Notes: generated from the letters alone by a model not told the origin. Positions 1-7,533 are shown, numbered from the stretch's first letter. The stretch: 21,192 bases of DNA from Trichodesmium sp. MAG_R04 (GCA_023356515.1 JAKQYG010000011.1:1-21192), one strand, 5' to 3'. A program made the numbers and translations.

Positions 1-537
1 AGGTGTCCGTCGGTGTTGCAAACTACAAGCTAAACCAGCAACATCACTGAGTACACCACCTCCAATGATCAAAACAGGTTCGTTACGGGATACATCACAG
101 CCATCCTTGCCCAAGAATTGCAATATTTTATGGACTGTATCAGGATTCTTATCTGATTCCCAAGCACGACAGACAAAAGTTTTCAGAGGAATATCATTCT
201 GCTTAAAGTAATCCTCCAGTGGTTCTTTGTAAAGTTCATCTACCGTATGATCAACAACTGCTATACATCGACCACGACTTTTATAGATTTCAGCTAAAAC
301 AGGGTTAGATGGGTTTAAAACTCCGTTTACTAATTTTACCTCTGACTGGAGACTAAATGTAGCAGAAATTTGGAATGAACGACCATCCTCTGTTGCCTTT
401 ATTTCTCCACGACCATCATACCACTGTGAAGTACGATATTTATTGGCGTGGTCGCGCCGAATACTTGGATCAAATACGAAGTCTGGCTGATTGACTTCAT
501 TAACTACCACTACAGAATTTAATGTTGTGCTGCTCAT
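1..537 (-). CDS. Sugar-phosphate cyclase (dehydroquinate-synthase superfamily), N-terminal part
   Basis: The visible 179 codons are the N-terminal part of an NAD-dependent cyclase related to 3-dehydroquinate synthase; the rest lies beyond the left edge. The glycine-rich segment PVLIIGGGVLSDVAGLACS (about residues 154-172) is the family's NAD-binding region. It is preceded by a conserved strand RCIAVVDHTVDELY and followed by HRRTP, which resembles the sedoheptulose-7-phosphate cyclases (2-epi-5-epi-valiolone synthase or the desmethyl-4-deoxygadusol synthase of mycosporine synthesis) more than housekeeping AroB. About 40 N-terminal residues precede the usual start of homology. The ATG at 535-537 has GGA 9-12 bases upstream, and I see no better start. 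Product specificity cannot be settled because the metal- and substrate-binding half is missing. Family call is firm; sub-family is inference. Confidence 0.75.
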   Translation of the reverse strand, partial: MSSTTLNSVVVVNEVNQPDFVFDPSIRRDHANKYRTSQWYDGRGEIKATEDGRSFQISATFSLQSEVKLVNGVLNPSNPVLAEIYKSRGRCIAVVDHTVDELYKEPLEDYFKQNDIPLKTFVCRAWESDKNPDTVHKILQFLGKDGCDVSRNEPVLIIGGGVLSDVAGLACSLQHRRTP

Positions 538-677
538 GATTACTATTCCATTGGTAATTGTTTACTTGAGAGGTCTTGTCTGGTATTGTTTCCCAGCAGA
601 CTTATGCGCCTACACTTTGTAGTAGCTTAATTTCACACCTAACTAATTATTGAGATGCATTCAACCTAAGGTGGGCT

Positions 678-794
678 ATGGCATCGCTTACCAAGCAATC
701 TATCGAAATTATCATCAATATAACCCCATTGGGATTTCTTAGCAAGCTAGTTAGTCAATTTCTAAAACAACTTCCTGAAATTCCTCCTAATTAA
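678..794 (+). CDS. Possible small ORF, 38 aa
   Basis: An ATG at 678 is preceded at a workable distance by AAGGTG (668-673), a plausible ribosome binding site. It opens a 38-codon frame ending in TAA at 792-794. The peptide begins MASLTKQSIEIIINITPLG and is amphipathic, with no cysteines and no recognised motif. It is divergent from the cyclase gene. It could equally be a chance frame in an AT-rich spacer; nothing but the ribosome binding site supports it. Confidence 0.2.
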   Translation: MASLTKQSIEIIINITPLGFLSKLVSQFLKQLPEIPPN

Positions 795-1200
795 TCCTTA
801 GTTTTTTGATTGTTGACTTATTGTCTTTATATTTTCAATTATAAGTTTAACCTTAATCTTCAGTTATTTTACTTCACATTTAATTTGCATTTATTAACTT
901 TTGTTCACTTTATATTAGCTTATTTAATGATAAAAAAAAATAATCCTTTATTATGATATTATTAAATGTTTATTTGTTTTTATGGCCATTTAGTTGTCAG
1001 CTCAAGCAAAAAGTATTACAACCTTTGTTTAGAAAGGGATTTCAGTCATATAAGTATGCTAGTGCCCAGTTAGAACAGGGGGGTAAATGATATGATGAAT
1101 AATTAAGTTTTATTACAAATATTTACAGCAGATATCCTTTTGAGAAAAAACTACATTTTGTACTTATGTCCATAATCATCGATAATAAGAGCAAATTTAT

Positions 1201-1246
1201 TCCTGACCCTAGTTAAGAACCAAATGTTAATTAACTAGGGTCAGGA
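1201..1246. repeat. Perfect 16-bp inverted repeat
   Basis: The arms TCCTGACCCTAGTTAA (1201-1216) and TTAACTAGGGTCAGGA (1231-1246) are exact reverse complements around a 14-base loop. The right arm overlaps the left end of the MITE-like element at 1241. No T-run follows on either side, so this is not a clear intrinsic terminator. A transposition scar or a cruciform is equally possible. Confidence 0.75.
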
Positions 1247-1332
1247 CTTAGGCAGTACCGCTATATATAGTGCAAAAATTTATTATTTTTAAAATATTTC
1301 CACTACAGTTAGTGCCGTTCCATAAGTCCTAT
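1241..1332. mobile_element. 92-bp MITE-like element, copy 1
   Basis: A non-coding 92-bp element with ends TCAGGACTTA (1241-1250) and TAAGTCCTAT (1323-1332); the inverted ends agree over AGGACTTA. The element at 14113-14204 has the same length and the same ends, and TAGTGCAAA falls at the same internal offset (1268-1276 here). Two independent copies of equal size with shared interior sequence indicate a mobile family rather than chance. No transposase is encoded, so it must depend on one in trans, possibly of IS630 type (see 16177-16315). Confidence 0.65.
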
Positions 1333-1440
1333 TAATATTCTTGCCATTGGACATTCGAATTAATCAGGGGAGGAATATTGAAATAGAATATTATTTCTGT
1401 AAGAAGCATTATTGTTGCGGATTTATAACTCCGGGATCAT

Positions 1441-1461
1441 TGCTCGTTGCTCGTTGCTCGT
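1441..1461. repeat. Heptamer tandem repeat (TGCTCGT x3)
   Basis: Three exact head-to-tail copies of TGCTCGT lie in the spacer downstream of nadK. Short tandem heptamers like this are common in filamentous cyanobacterial intergenic DNA. A second one (TTCTAAA x3) is at 4746. Confidence 0.8.
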
Positions 1462-1668
1462 TAACTGTTGCAAGTTATGGTTAAATGCCTGTAATTTAAT
1501 TCCCCATTATTACTCCATATATCTAACATATCTAGAAGCGCCTGCTTGCATTGTTTGTATTGGTCATCCTAACTCTTGATGGATTGTAACGTTGTTTACC
1601 AGATGATATGAGTAGTTCAAAGTAAATATTTATTACTTGTTCCCTACTCCCTAATCCTTAAAGCCTAA

Positions 1669-2589
1669 CTACTTCTGATGGTGATTTTGATACTTAATTC
1701 TAGTACCAGCCCATAGTAGTTTTTCTCTGAGAGTCTGGAAAAATGAATAATTTTCCCGTAGAGTAATAAACTTAGCTTGACAATCTGCCATGCGCACATC
1801 TACCCTTTGTCCCGGCCAAATAGCAGTACATAAAACTCCATCTGCCCAGAGTTTAGTAGTTAGATCCTGTTCCTGCAAAGGCCAAATACTAACTACACAA
1901 CCAGGAGGAATTACAATAGGACGACTAGAAAGACTTAAAGGGCAAATTGGTGTTACAGAAATGGAAGTCATACCAGCATGCATAATCGGCCCATTAGCAG
2001 AAGCAGTATAGCAAGTTGAACCTGTAGGGGTAGCAATAATTAATCCATCTCCTTGATATTGGTCTACTACCTCACCATCAATTTCTACTTCCAATATAGA
2101 AGTGGGCATTCTGTCAGCAGCAGCGGGTTTAATACAAAATTCATTTAAGGCTAAAAAGCGATCGCCTGCTGGTTTAACCCTAAAGCGATCGCCTTCAAAG
2201 ACTGCTGACTGCAACATCATTCGTAGTTGTAATGCATAGCGGTCTTCAAACAATCTATCCCATACTTTCTCTGTATCCTTAAAATCCTCAAAATTCTCCG
2301 TTAAAAAGCCTAAGTGTCCTCCTATATTGACTGCTAATATAGGAGTACCTTCCGCTGCGAGATGTCTAGCTGCAGCTAATACTGTACCATCTCCCCCTAA
2401 AACTACTGCCAAATCAATTTTATGAATGCTAGAGGCGAGAAAAACTGGATAAGGATTATCTTTTGGCCCACTGGGACCCATTAATACTTGGCATCCTCTA
2501 TGTTCCAACTGCCTAGCACATTGTTCTGCATAATGACGACTCATATAATCTTTGGCCTTATGAGCAACAATTACTCGTTTAATATCCAT
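1669..2589 (-). CDS. nadK: NAD kinase
   Basis: Phosphorylates NAD+ to NADP+ in the cytoplasm using ATP (EC 2.7.1.23). The 306-residue protein has the full signature set: LGGDGTVLAAAR with the catalytic GGDG near residues 65-68, NIGGHLGFL (about 88-96), the NE pair (about 149-150) and GDGLIIATPTGST (about 180-192), followed by the conserved SSRPIVIPP segment. I start at the ATG at 2587-2589 (MDIKRVIVAHK) because homology begins there. The frame remains open for 22 more codons upstream to an ATG at 2655, but those residues do not look like the family. No clear Shine-Dalgarno sequence precedes either start. Cyanobacteria usually carry two NAD kinases; this length and sequence fit the roughly 305-residue type. 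It stands alone, with long spacers on both sides. Confidence 0.93.
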   Translation of the reverse strand: MDIKRVIVAHKAKDYMSRHYAEQCARQLEHRGCQVLMGPSGPKDNPYPVFLASSIHKIDLAVVLGGDGTVLAAARHLAAEGTPILAVNIGGHLGFLTENFEDFKDTEKVWDRLFEDRYALQLRMMLQSAVFEGDRFRVKPAGDRFLALNEFCIKPAAADRMPTSILEVEIDGEVVDQYQGDGLIIATPTGSTCYTASANGPIMHAGMTSISVTPICPLSLSSRPIVIPPGCVVSIWPLQEQDLTTKLWADGVLCTAIWPGQRVDVRMADCQAKFITLRENYSFFQTLREKLLWAGTRIKYQNHHQK

Positions 2590-3103
2590 AGTTAATATTT
2601 TAGATTTTAGATATAAATTAGGATAATTTCTGCATAAGGTGTAATTATATAGCAATACCTAAATAAGCCATTGATTGCTTATAATTAGGTCGTCTTCGGG
2701 TTTAAATCCCAGTCTATAGATATTCCACACTATAAAATATTCATCATTTTTGTGCTTTTCTGTATAGCTTGGACAGGAATTACAGAAATTTAACTTGAAA
2801 AATTCATATGTATATGTAGTGGAAAATGTTATCAATCTTCACTGGATGTACCGCCTGTGGGTAAATCCCACTGATAAATATTATGCTATCACTTAATTAT
2901 TGCTAGTGTTTTCACATCCAAATCCACACCGATAGCATAAGTTGTAATATTTGGGCAGCCATTAGGTGTCTAAAGTTAGAAGTCAGAAATCAAAATGTCA
3001 AAGGTTTTTACTTAGAATCAAATGTTATAAAAATTATCACAACTACAAATTGTTGATATGATAAAAATTTACCATAATAATTTGCTGACAGGAAACAAAA
3101 ATA
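2590..3103. other. Divergent nadK-ilvC spacer
   Basis: This 514-base spacer must hold the promoters of both nadK and ilvC. It contains a 10-bp inverted repeat (2881/2931) and a small GTGGG-TAAAT-CCCAC hairpin at 2857-2871. I found no leader peptide rich in Leu, Val or Ile codons that would suggest attenuation of ilvC. Confidence 0.5.
2881..2940. repeat. 10-bp inverted repeat upstream of ilvC
   Basis: TTATGCTATC (2881-2890) and GATAGCATAA (2931-2940) are exact reverse complements 40 bases apart, about 165 bases before the ilvC start. A short CACT/AGTG pair nests inside. It could be two half-sites of an operator or part of a structured 5' leader; the sequence alone does not decide. Confidence 0.5.
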
Positions 3104-4099
3104 ATGGCCAGAATGTACTATGACACTGATGCTAACCTAGACATCTTCAATGAGAAAACAATCGCCATCATTGGGTATGGTTCTCAAGGTCATGCTCATG
3201 CCCTTAATCTCAAAGATAGTGGCTCAAAGGTAATTGTCGGTCTCTATCCAGGCAGTAAATCTGCTGCCAAAGCAAAAGCAGCAGGTTTAGATGTTTATTC
3301 AGTAGATGAAGCTGCTGAAAAAGCAGACCTAATAATGATTTTATTGCCAGACGAAGCACAGAAAACCGTCTATAGAAAACAAGTTGAACCCCATCTCAAA
3401 GAAGGAAAAACTTTGGCTTTTGCCCACGGTTTTAATATTCACTTTGGTCAAATTATTCCTCCAGAAAACGTGGACGTAGTAATGGTGGCACCAAAAGGCC
3501 CTGGACATCTAGTCAGACGCACTTATGAACAAGGAGAAGGAGTTCCCTGTCTATTTGCTATTTTCCAAGATGCCTCTGGTCAAGCACGCGATCGTGCTAT
3601 GGCTTATGCTAAAGGTATTGGCGGTACTCGCGCTGGTATCCTAGAAACCACCTTTCGGGAAGAAACTGAAACAGACCTCTTTGGTGAACAAGTTGTTCTC
3701 TGTGGTGGCCTCAGTGCCTTAATTAAAGCTGGATTTCAAACTCTAGTAGAAGCTGGATATCAGCCAGAATTAGCATACTTTGAATGTCTCCATGAAGTTA
3801 AACTTATAGTAGATCTAGTTGTCGAAGGTGGTCTAGCAAATATGCGTGACAGTATCTCTAATACTGCTGAGTTTGGGGACTACACTCGCGGACCTCGCAT
3901 CGTTACCGATGAAACTCGTACTGAGATGCAAAAAATCTTAAGCGAAATTCAGTCTGGTCAGTTTGCCCGAGAATTTGTCATGGAAAACCAAACAGGTAAA
4001 CCTGTATTTACTGCGATGCGTCGCCAAGAAGCAGAACATCCCATTGAAGAAGTTGGAAAAGACTTACGCGCTATGTTTAGCTGGTTAAAGAAACGCTAA
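3104..4099 (+). CDS. ilvC: Ketol-acid reductoisomerase
   Basis: Catalyses the Mg2+- and NADPH-dependent isomerisation and reduction of acetolactate and acetohydroxybutyrate, the second step of valine, leucine and isoleucine synthesis (EC 1.1.1.86). At 331 residues it is a standard class I enzyme. It has the Rossmann motif GYGSQGHAHALNL (24-36), the conserved histidine in FAHGFNIHF (H108), APKGPGHLVRRTYEQG (129-144), and the metal-binding acids in ETDLFGEQ (D191, E195). The later conserved segment SNTAEFGDYTRGPR is also intact. The ATG at 3104 has AGGA about 11 bases upstream (CAGGAAAC). It appears monocistronic: an inverted repeat follows the stop at once, and the next gene is convergent. No anomaly seen. 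Confidence 0.97.
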   Translation: MARMYYDTDANLDIFNEKTIAIIGYGSQGHAHALNLKDSGSKVIVGLYPGSKSAAKAKAAGLDVYSVDEAAEKADLIMILLPDEAQKTVYRKQVEPHLKEGKTLAFAHGFNIHFGQIIPPENVDVVMVAPKGPGHLVRRTYEQGEGVPCLFAIFQDASGQARDRAMAYAKGIGGTRAGILETTFREETETDLFGEQVVLCGGLSALIKAGFQTLVEAGYQPELAYFECLHEVKLIVDLVVEGGLANMRDSISNTAEFGDYTRGPRIVTDETRTEMQKILSEIQSGQFAREFVMENQTGKPVFTAMRRQEAEHPIEEVGKDLRAMFSWLKKR

Positions 4100-4102
4100 A
4101 AA

Positions 4103-4153
4103 TTTCCTAGAGGGACTTTTGGTGTCAAAAAATCTCAAAGTACCTCTAGGAAA
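4103..4153. terminator. Hairpin terminator downstream of ilvC, possibly bidirectional
   Basis: A 17-bp stem with one mismatch begins three bases after the ilvC stop: TTTCCTAGAGGGACTTT (4103-4119) pairs with AAAGTACCTCTAGGAAA (4137-4153) around a 17-base loop. On the minus strand the stem is followed by TTTTTA, so it best fits an intrinsic terminator for transcription coming from the convergent small gene at 4337-4555. On the plus strand there is no U-run, but the stem is long and may protect the ilvC mRNA end. Confidence 0.65.
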
Positions 4154-4336
4154 AGGGAAAAGGTCATTTCAGTTATTAGTAAAGTCTTGCCTTTATTAGA
4201 CATTTCTAGAAAAGTTTCTCAAAACCAGGCCCCCCTGTTTCAAAATCTGCATTTTTGGAGTTCTCTGGCCATTAGACAAGGGAGATATTACGATTAAATA
4301 AGTTTTATTTCGTTTTGCTGCTCACTTTATTAAATG

Positions 4337-4555
4337 CTACTCTGTTTTAATAGGAACCTCTAAGTTTTCCACAGCTTCTTCTGTACGTTGATTAATATTT
4401 TGAGGTTTTAACCAATCAGGCCATAACCCAAATATAAATTTACGACTTTCTAAACTGCCATTTTGGATGGGTTCGGGAATGAATTCTAAACTATCTCCAA
4501 AAGTGACAAAAACTATAACTGCAATGACAAATAACCATATTAAATTCTTGTTCAT
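4337..4555 (-). CDS. Small single-span membrane protein, conserved type
   Basis: A 72-residue protein with one strongly hydrophobic N-terminal segment (NLIWLFVIAVIVFVTFG, residues 4-20), then FIPEPIQNGSLESRK, a short aromatic stretch (FIFGLWPDWLKP) and an acidic tail (TEEAVENLEVPIKTE). The layout suggests a membrane anchor with a short soluble tail. It resembles small conserved hypothetical proteins of cyanobacteria, but I cannot attach a function. It is convergent with ilvC and divergent from the LysR gene at 4952. The start at 4555 puts the hydrophobic segment at the very N-terminus, as expected for a signal anchor; no strong Shine-Dalgarno sequence is visible. Confidence 0.6.
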   Translation of the reverse strand: MNKNLIWLFVIAVIVFVTFGDSLEFIPEPIQNGSLESRKFIFGLWPDWLKPQNINQRTEEAVENLEVPIKTE

Positions 4556-4745
4556 AAGCTGATATTAGTTATATTTATAGCACTTCTCAGGCCAGTAAGG
4601 TACTGTGCTGAATGTCCTATTCTACTACTATATCCAGGACAAACACCTCTAATTTGCCTATTCTTAATAAGCTATTAACTATTTAGATTCCCTATTCTGA
4701 TAACAACCAATGAAAGTAAGAACTTTGTACAGTAAAGATTTGGCC

Positions 4746-4766
4746 TTCTAAATTCTAAATTCTAAA
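4746..4766. repeat. Heptamer tandem repeat (TTCTAAA x3)
   Basis: Three exact copies of TTCTAAA lie in the 396-base divergent spacer between the small membrane protein and the LysR gene. This is the same kind of repeat as at 1441, with a different unit. Confidence 0.8.
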
Positions 4767-4788
4767 TTACTAATATGCATTTGAAATT

Positions 4789-4809
4789 AAGTATTAGCTA
4801 ATAATACTT
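4789..4809. promoter_or_regulatory. Inverted repeat, possible LysR-type operator
   Basis: AAGTATTA (4789-4796) and TAATACTT (4802-4809) form an exact dyad with a 5-base centre, about 145 bases upstream of the ntcB-like start. AT-rich interrupted dyads in the divergent region beside a LysR gene are often autoregulatory sites. It sits far upstream of the predicted promoter, so the role is speculative. Confidence 0.35.
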
Positions 4810-4869
4810 TAACCAGGATTTGCCTTAGATTTGTCGAATATTTTAGAGTATTTACAGGTTTAGCAAGTT

Positions 4870-4883
4870 GTATGATATCCTAC
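4870..4883 (+). promoter_or_regulatory. NtcA-binding site (GTA-N8-TAC)
   Basis: GTATGATATCCTAC matches the NtcA consensus GTAN8TAC exactly. Its centre lies 41.5 bases before a start site at about 4918, which is the spacing of class II NtcA-activated promoters, and a -10-like hexamer follows at 4906. NtcA is the global nitrogen regulator of cyanobacteria and is known to activate ntcB, so the site and the gene call support each other. Confidence 0.7.
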
Positions 4884-4905
4884 CAAATTAAAACCACCAA
4901 TTTGC

Positions 4906-4911
4906 TATGTA
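4906..4911 (+). promoter_or_regulatory. -10 hexamer of the ntcB-like promoter
   Basis: TATGTA begins 22 bases after the end of the NtcA site, the usual distance in NtcA-activated promoters, which lack a -35 box. Transcription would begin near 4918 and leave a leader of about 34 bases. An alternative TAATCT lies at 4910-4915. Confidence 0.5.
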
Positions 4912-4951
4912 ATCTTAAATGTTTATATAAGATAATATATTTGAAAATTCT

Positions 4952-5908
4952 ATGCGTCTAGAGCAGTTGCAAGCATTTCTATGGGTTGCAGAAACGGGTA
5001 GTTTTCAAGAAGCAGCAGGAAAATGTAACGTCACCCAATCAACAGTCAGTCGGCAGGTACAAGCCTTAGAAGCGGAAGTAGGTGCTACCCTATTTCATCG
5101 TAGCAAAAAAGCCAAACTCACCCTAGCAGGGGAATGTTTATGGCCTTATGCTAAAAAAATTTGTCACGCTTGGAACACTGCCAATCAAGAAATAGCAGAA
5201 ATGTTTGCTGGAAAAAAAACAGAATTATGTGTCGCAACTATTCACTCTGTCTCTGCTATCTACCTTCCTCCAGTCTTGCAAAGATTTTCTAGGGACTATC
5301 CAGAAGTTAAATTACGAGTAACTTCTCTAGGAAGCGATCGCGCTCTTAAAGTTCTCAAAGACGGTTTAGTAGATATAGCGATTGTTCTTAATAACCGCTT
5401 ATTGACCACAAGTTCAGAAATGTTAGTGGATGCTCTCTACACTGAACCTATAGAAGTATTAATTGCAGCAAACCATCCCCTCGCTCAATACAAACAAATA
5501 CCCTGGGCAGAACTTATTTACTATCCTCAAGTTATCTTCAGAGATGGGTATGGAATGCAGAGATTAGTCAAAGAACAATTTGAGCGACTCGGAGCCAAAC
5601 TCAATGTAGCATTAGAAGTAAATACCCTCGATGCTTTTCGAGGGGTAGTGCGACAAGGAAATTTAATAGCCTTACTGCCCGGTTCAGCTTTAATAGATGC
5701 TAGGCTTGATCCTACTCTAGCTATTAAAACAATAGATATAACTCCTACAATTTCTAAGGTATCTTCAATCAAACATCCAGTTTGGAGTTGTGAGGTGGTG
5801 ATAGTGACAACTAGTGATCGAATGAAAATTCCGCCAATCAAATATTTTTACGAGTTAGTTAAAGAATTAATTCCAAAAGGAGTTAGAAACGCTAAAAATC
5901 ATCTCTGA
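4952..5908 (+). CDS. ntcB: LysR-type regulator, NtcB-like
   Basis: A 318-residue LysR-type regulator. The N-terminal winged helix-turn-helix occupies about residues 1-60 (MRLEQLQAFLWVAETGSFQ, then NVTQSTVSRQVQALEAEVG), and the effector-binding domain runs from about 90 to 300. The segment VTSLGSDRALKVLKDGLVD and the downstream PQVIFRDGYGMQRLV and NTLDAFRGVVRQG blocks fit, from memory, the cyanobacterial NtcB group. NtcB activates nitrate assimilation genes when nitrite or nitrate is present and ammonium is absent. The promoter supports this: a perfect NtcA site sits at the canonical distance. No nitrate-assimilation genes are in the window. The start ATG at 4952 has no clear Shine-Dalgarno sequence. 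An ordinary LysR paralogue of the same subfamily is the main alternative. Confidence 0.75.
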   Translation: MRLEQLQAFLWVAETGSFQEAAGKCNVTQSTVSRQVQALEAEVGATLFHRSKKAKLTLAGECLWPYAKKICHAWNTANQEIAEMFAGKKTELCVATIHSVSAIYLPPVLQRFSRDYPEVKLRVTSLGSDRALKVLKDGLVDIAIVLNNRLLTTSSEMLVDALYTEPIEVLIAANHPLAQYKQIPWAELIYYPQVIFRDGYGMQRLVKEQFERLGAKLNVALEVNTLDAFRGVVRQGNLIALLPGSALIDARLDPTLAIKTIDITPTISKVSSIKHPVWSCEVVIVTTSDRMKIPPIKYFYELVKELIPKGVRNAKNHL

Positions 5909-5912
5909 TATC

Positions 5913-5934
5913 AAATCCCCATAATTAGGGGTTT
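5913..5934 (+). terminator. Short hairpin after the ntcB-like gene
   Basis: AAATCCCC (5913-5920) and GGGGTTT (5928-5934) can pair around a 7-base loop a few bases after the stop. There is no U-run, so this is a weak terminator candidate. The rest of the 333-base convergent spacer to ddl holds only the dispersed repeat at 6116. Confidence 0.4.
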
Positions 5935-6115
5935 GCTGATTAAATCCAAAAGTATTGACTTAGCATTTTTCAATTCGAAAAAAGTGTCTAATTTTTGGTC
6001 CTGAGAGCTCAAAAAGTTAGTATTTTTGGCGTTTCCATGGCAGAAAAATCAAGGGAAAAATATATCCTACTAACTCCTCTACCAATTTCCCTTTCCTCTG
6101 TAGGGACGTTGCATG

Positions 6116-6186
6116 CAATAGACCTCTCCAAACACGCCAATTTTGGAACGGCGGGGTAAGGTTTTGAGAACCATTTCTGGAGATAT
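6116..6186. repeat. Dispersed repeat, copy A
   Basis: This stretch begins CAATAGACCTCTCCAAA and ends CTGGAGATAT. It matches 7914-7980 along its length, with several substitutions. Its two ends carry partly complementary CTCCA/TGGAG motifs, so the transcript could fold into a hairpin. A perfect TTGCATGCAA palindrome (6109-6118) abuts its left end. It sits between the convergent ntcB-like and ddl genes. Confidence 0.6.
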
Positions 6187-6241
6187 CCAATGTCCCTGCT
6201 AGACATCCTGGGAAATGGTTCCCTCACTCTTCAACTTTTTC

Positions 6242-7324
6242 CTACTTAGAATATCTTTCTAAAGCTAACTGAATCAAAGTATCTACTAACTCATCAAAAG
6301 GAATACCGCTAACTTCCCAAAGAATAGGATACATACTGGTTGCAGTAAAGCCAGGCATAGTATTGATTTCATTGATCAAAATTTCTCCCGTTTTTTCCAC
6401 ATAGAAAAAATCTATCCTCCCTAAACCTGCAGCATCTACTGCTAAAAATGCCTTGGTTGCCATTTCTTTAATTTGAGTAGCGATCGCCTCACTCACCGGA
6501 GCTGGAATCGATAAATCTGCTTTTCCTCCTGCATACTTAGTTTCATAATCATAAAAATCACTATCATAAGTAATCTCACCAACTATAGAAGTTTTCGGTA
6601 CATCATTCCCCAACACCGCACATTCTAGCTCTCTTGCTTCCACAGCAGTTTCAACAATAATTCGACGGTCATAACTGGCAGCATTATCCAAAGCTTTTTC
6701 TAATTCTGAACGGGAGCGTACTTTGGCAATGCCCACCGATGATCCTAAGTTCGCAGGTTTAACAAAACAAGGATATCCTAAGGCTGCTTCAATATCATCA
6801 CACAATTTAGGAAAAATACAAGGATTAGACCAAATTTGCGATCGCGTTACTGCCTGATATTTCACTTGAGGCAAACCTGCATGGTCAAAAGCGATTTTCA
6901 TCGCTATTTTATCCATACCCATTGCTGAACCCAAAACTCCAGACCCTACAAAGGGAACCTGCATTAACTTTAGTAAACCCTGTATGGTGCCATCTTCCCC
7001 ATTCGGACCGTGGAGAACTGGAAACCAAACATCTACCTGTGCTGTTTGAGGGGGAATTTGCCAGAGATTAGAAGAGGTATTAGAATCATTATTATTTTCA
7101 TTTTTCAACTGTAACAATGCTAGATTATCAGAGTCTAGTACCTGCTGAGAAAAATTACTTGGTTGCCAATAACCATCTTTTTGAATGTAAATTGGTATTA
7201 ATTCATATTTATCTGTATTTTTACCCTGAGTTAAAGCAGTAGCGATCGCTTTGGCAGAGCGAATAGATACCTCATGTTCCCCAGAGCAACCACCGAATAA
7301 TAAACCTACTCGTAATTTTGTCAT
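6242..7324 (-). CDS. ddl: D-alanine--D-alanine ligase
   Basis: Joins two D-alanines using ATP to give the dipeptide that ends the peptidoglycan stem (EC 6.3.2.4). The 360-residue protein has FGGCSGEHEVSIRSA (10-24), LHGPNGEDGTIQGLL (104-118), the ATP-grasp segment FVKPANLGSSVGIA (187-200), RELECAVLGN, the omega-loop region DFYDYETKY, and the C-terminal EINTMPGFTATSMYP. All the usual ATP-, Mg2+- and substrate-binding blocks are present. Residues about 75-88 (KNENNNDSNTSSN) form a hydrophilic, Asn-rich insertion typical of the longer ligases. It is transcribed alone, convergent with the ntcB-like gene. The ATG at 7322-7324 opens MTKLRVGLLFGG, which is where homology starts. Confidence 0.96.
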   Translation of the reverse strand: MTKLRVGLLFGGCSGEHEVSIRSAKAIATALTQGKNTDKYELIPIYIQKDGYWQPSNFSQQVLDSDNLALLQLKNENNNDSNTSSNLWQIPPQTAQVDVWFPVLHGPNGEDGTIQGLLKLMQVPFVGSGVLGSAMGMDKIAMKIAFDHAGLPQVKYQAVTRSQIWSNPCIFPKLCDDIEAALGYPCFVKPANLGSSVGIAKVRSRSELEKALDNAASYDRRIIVETAVEARELECAVLGNDVPKTSIVGEITYDSDFYDYETKYAGGKADLSIPAPVSEAIATQIKEMATKAFLAVDAAGLGRIDFFYVEKTGEILINEINTMPGFTATSMYPILWEVSGIPFDELVDTLIQLALERYSK

Positions 7325-7533
7325 TATCAGATTCCTTTAACAGAATTGTATTTTAGATAGATTATCATATCTAGCTTAATTAGCTAAAGGGATGACAAAA
7401 CATCTAAAAACTAGCAATTGGCAGGTGGTATGGTTTAATTTCGACTAAAATTGATTACTCCTTTCATTTTTTCAGGCATTAGCAACAGGTTTACTGTCTC
7501 CCCGTTAGGTCAATCAGTTATTATGATCACAAC

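Larger units (their letters stand above)
538..1668. other. 1.1-kb AT-rich spacer with repeats
   Basis: No convincing full-length gene lies between the cyclase and NAD kinase genes. The spacer holds one possible 38-codon ORF (678-794), a perfect 16-bp inverted repeat (1201-1246), a MITE-like element (1241-1332) and a heptamer tandem repeat (1441-1461). The rest (about 795-1200 and 1462-1668) is AT-rich and I recognise nothing in it. It lies behind the divergent start of the cyclase gene and downstream of the end of nadK, so the cyclase promoter should be in its left portion. Confidence 0.6.

Noticed and set aside
1669..2655. Longer NAD kinase start at 2655
   Set aside because: The extra 22 residues (MLYNYTLCRNYPNLYLKSK...) are unlike the family, and homology begins at MDIKRV.
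4716..4730. GTA...TAC pair as a second NtcA site
   Set aside because: The spacer is 9 bases, not 8, and no -10 box is at the right distance for either gene.
6009..6227. 72-codon open frame on the minus strand
   Set aside because: It runs through the dispersed repeat 6116-6186 and the TTGCATGCAA palindrome, has no family resemblance or ribosome binding site, and lies in a convergent spacer.
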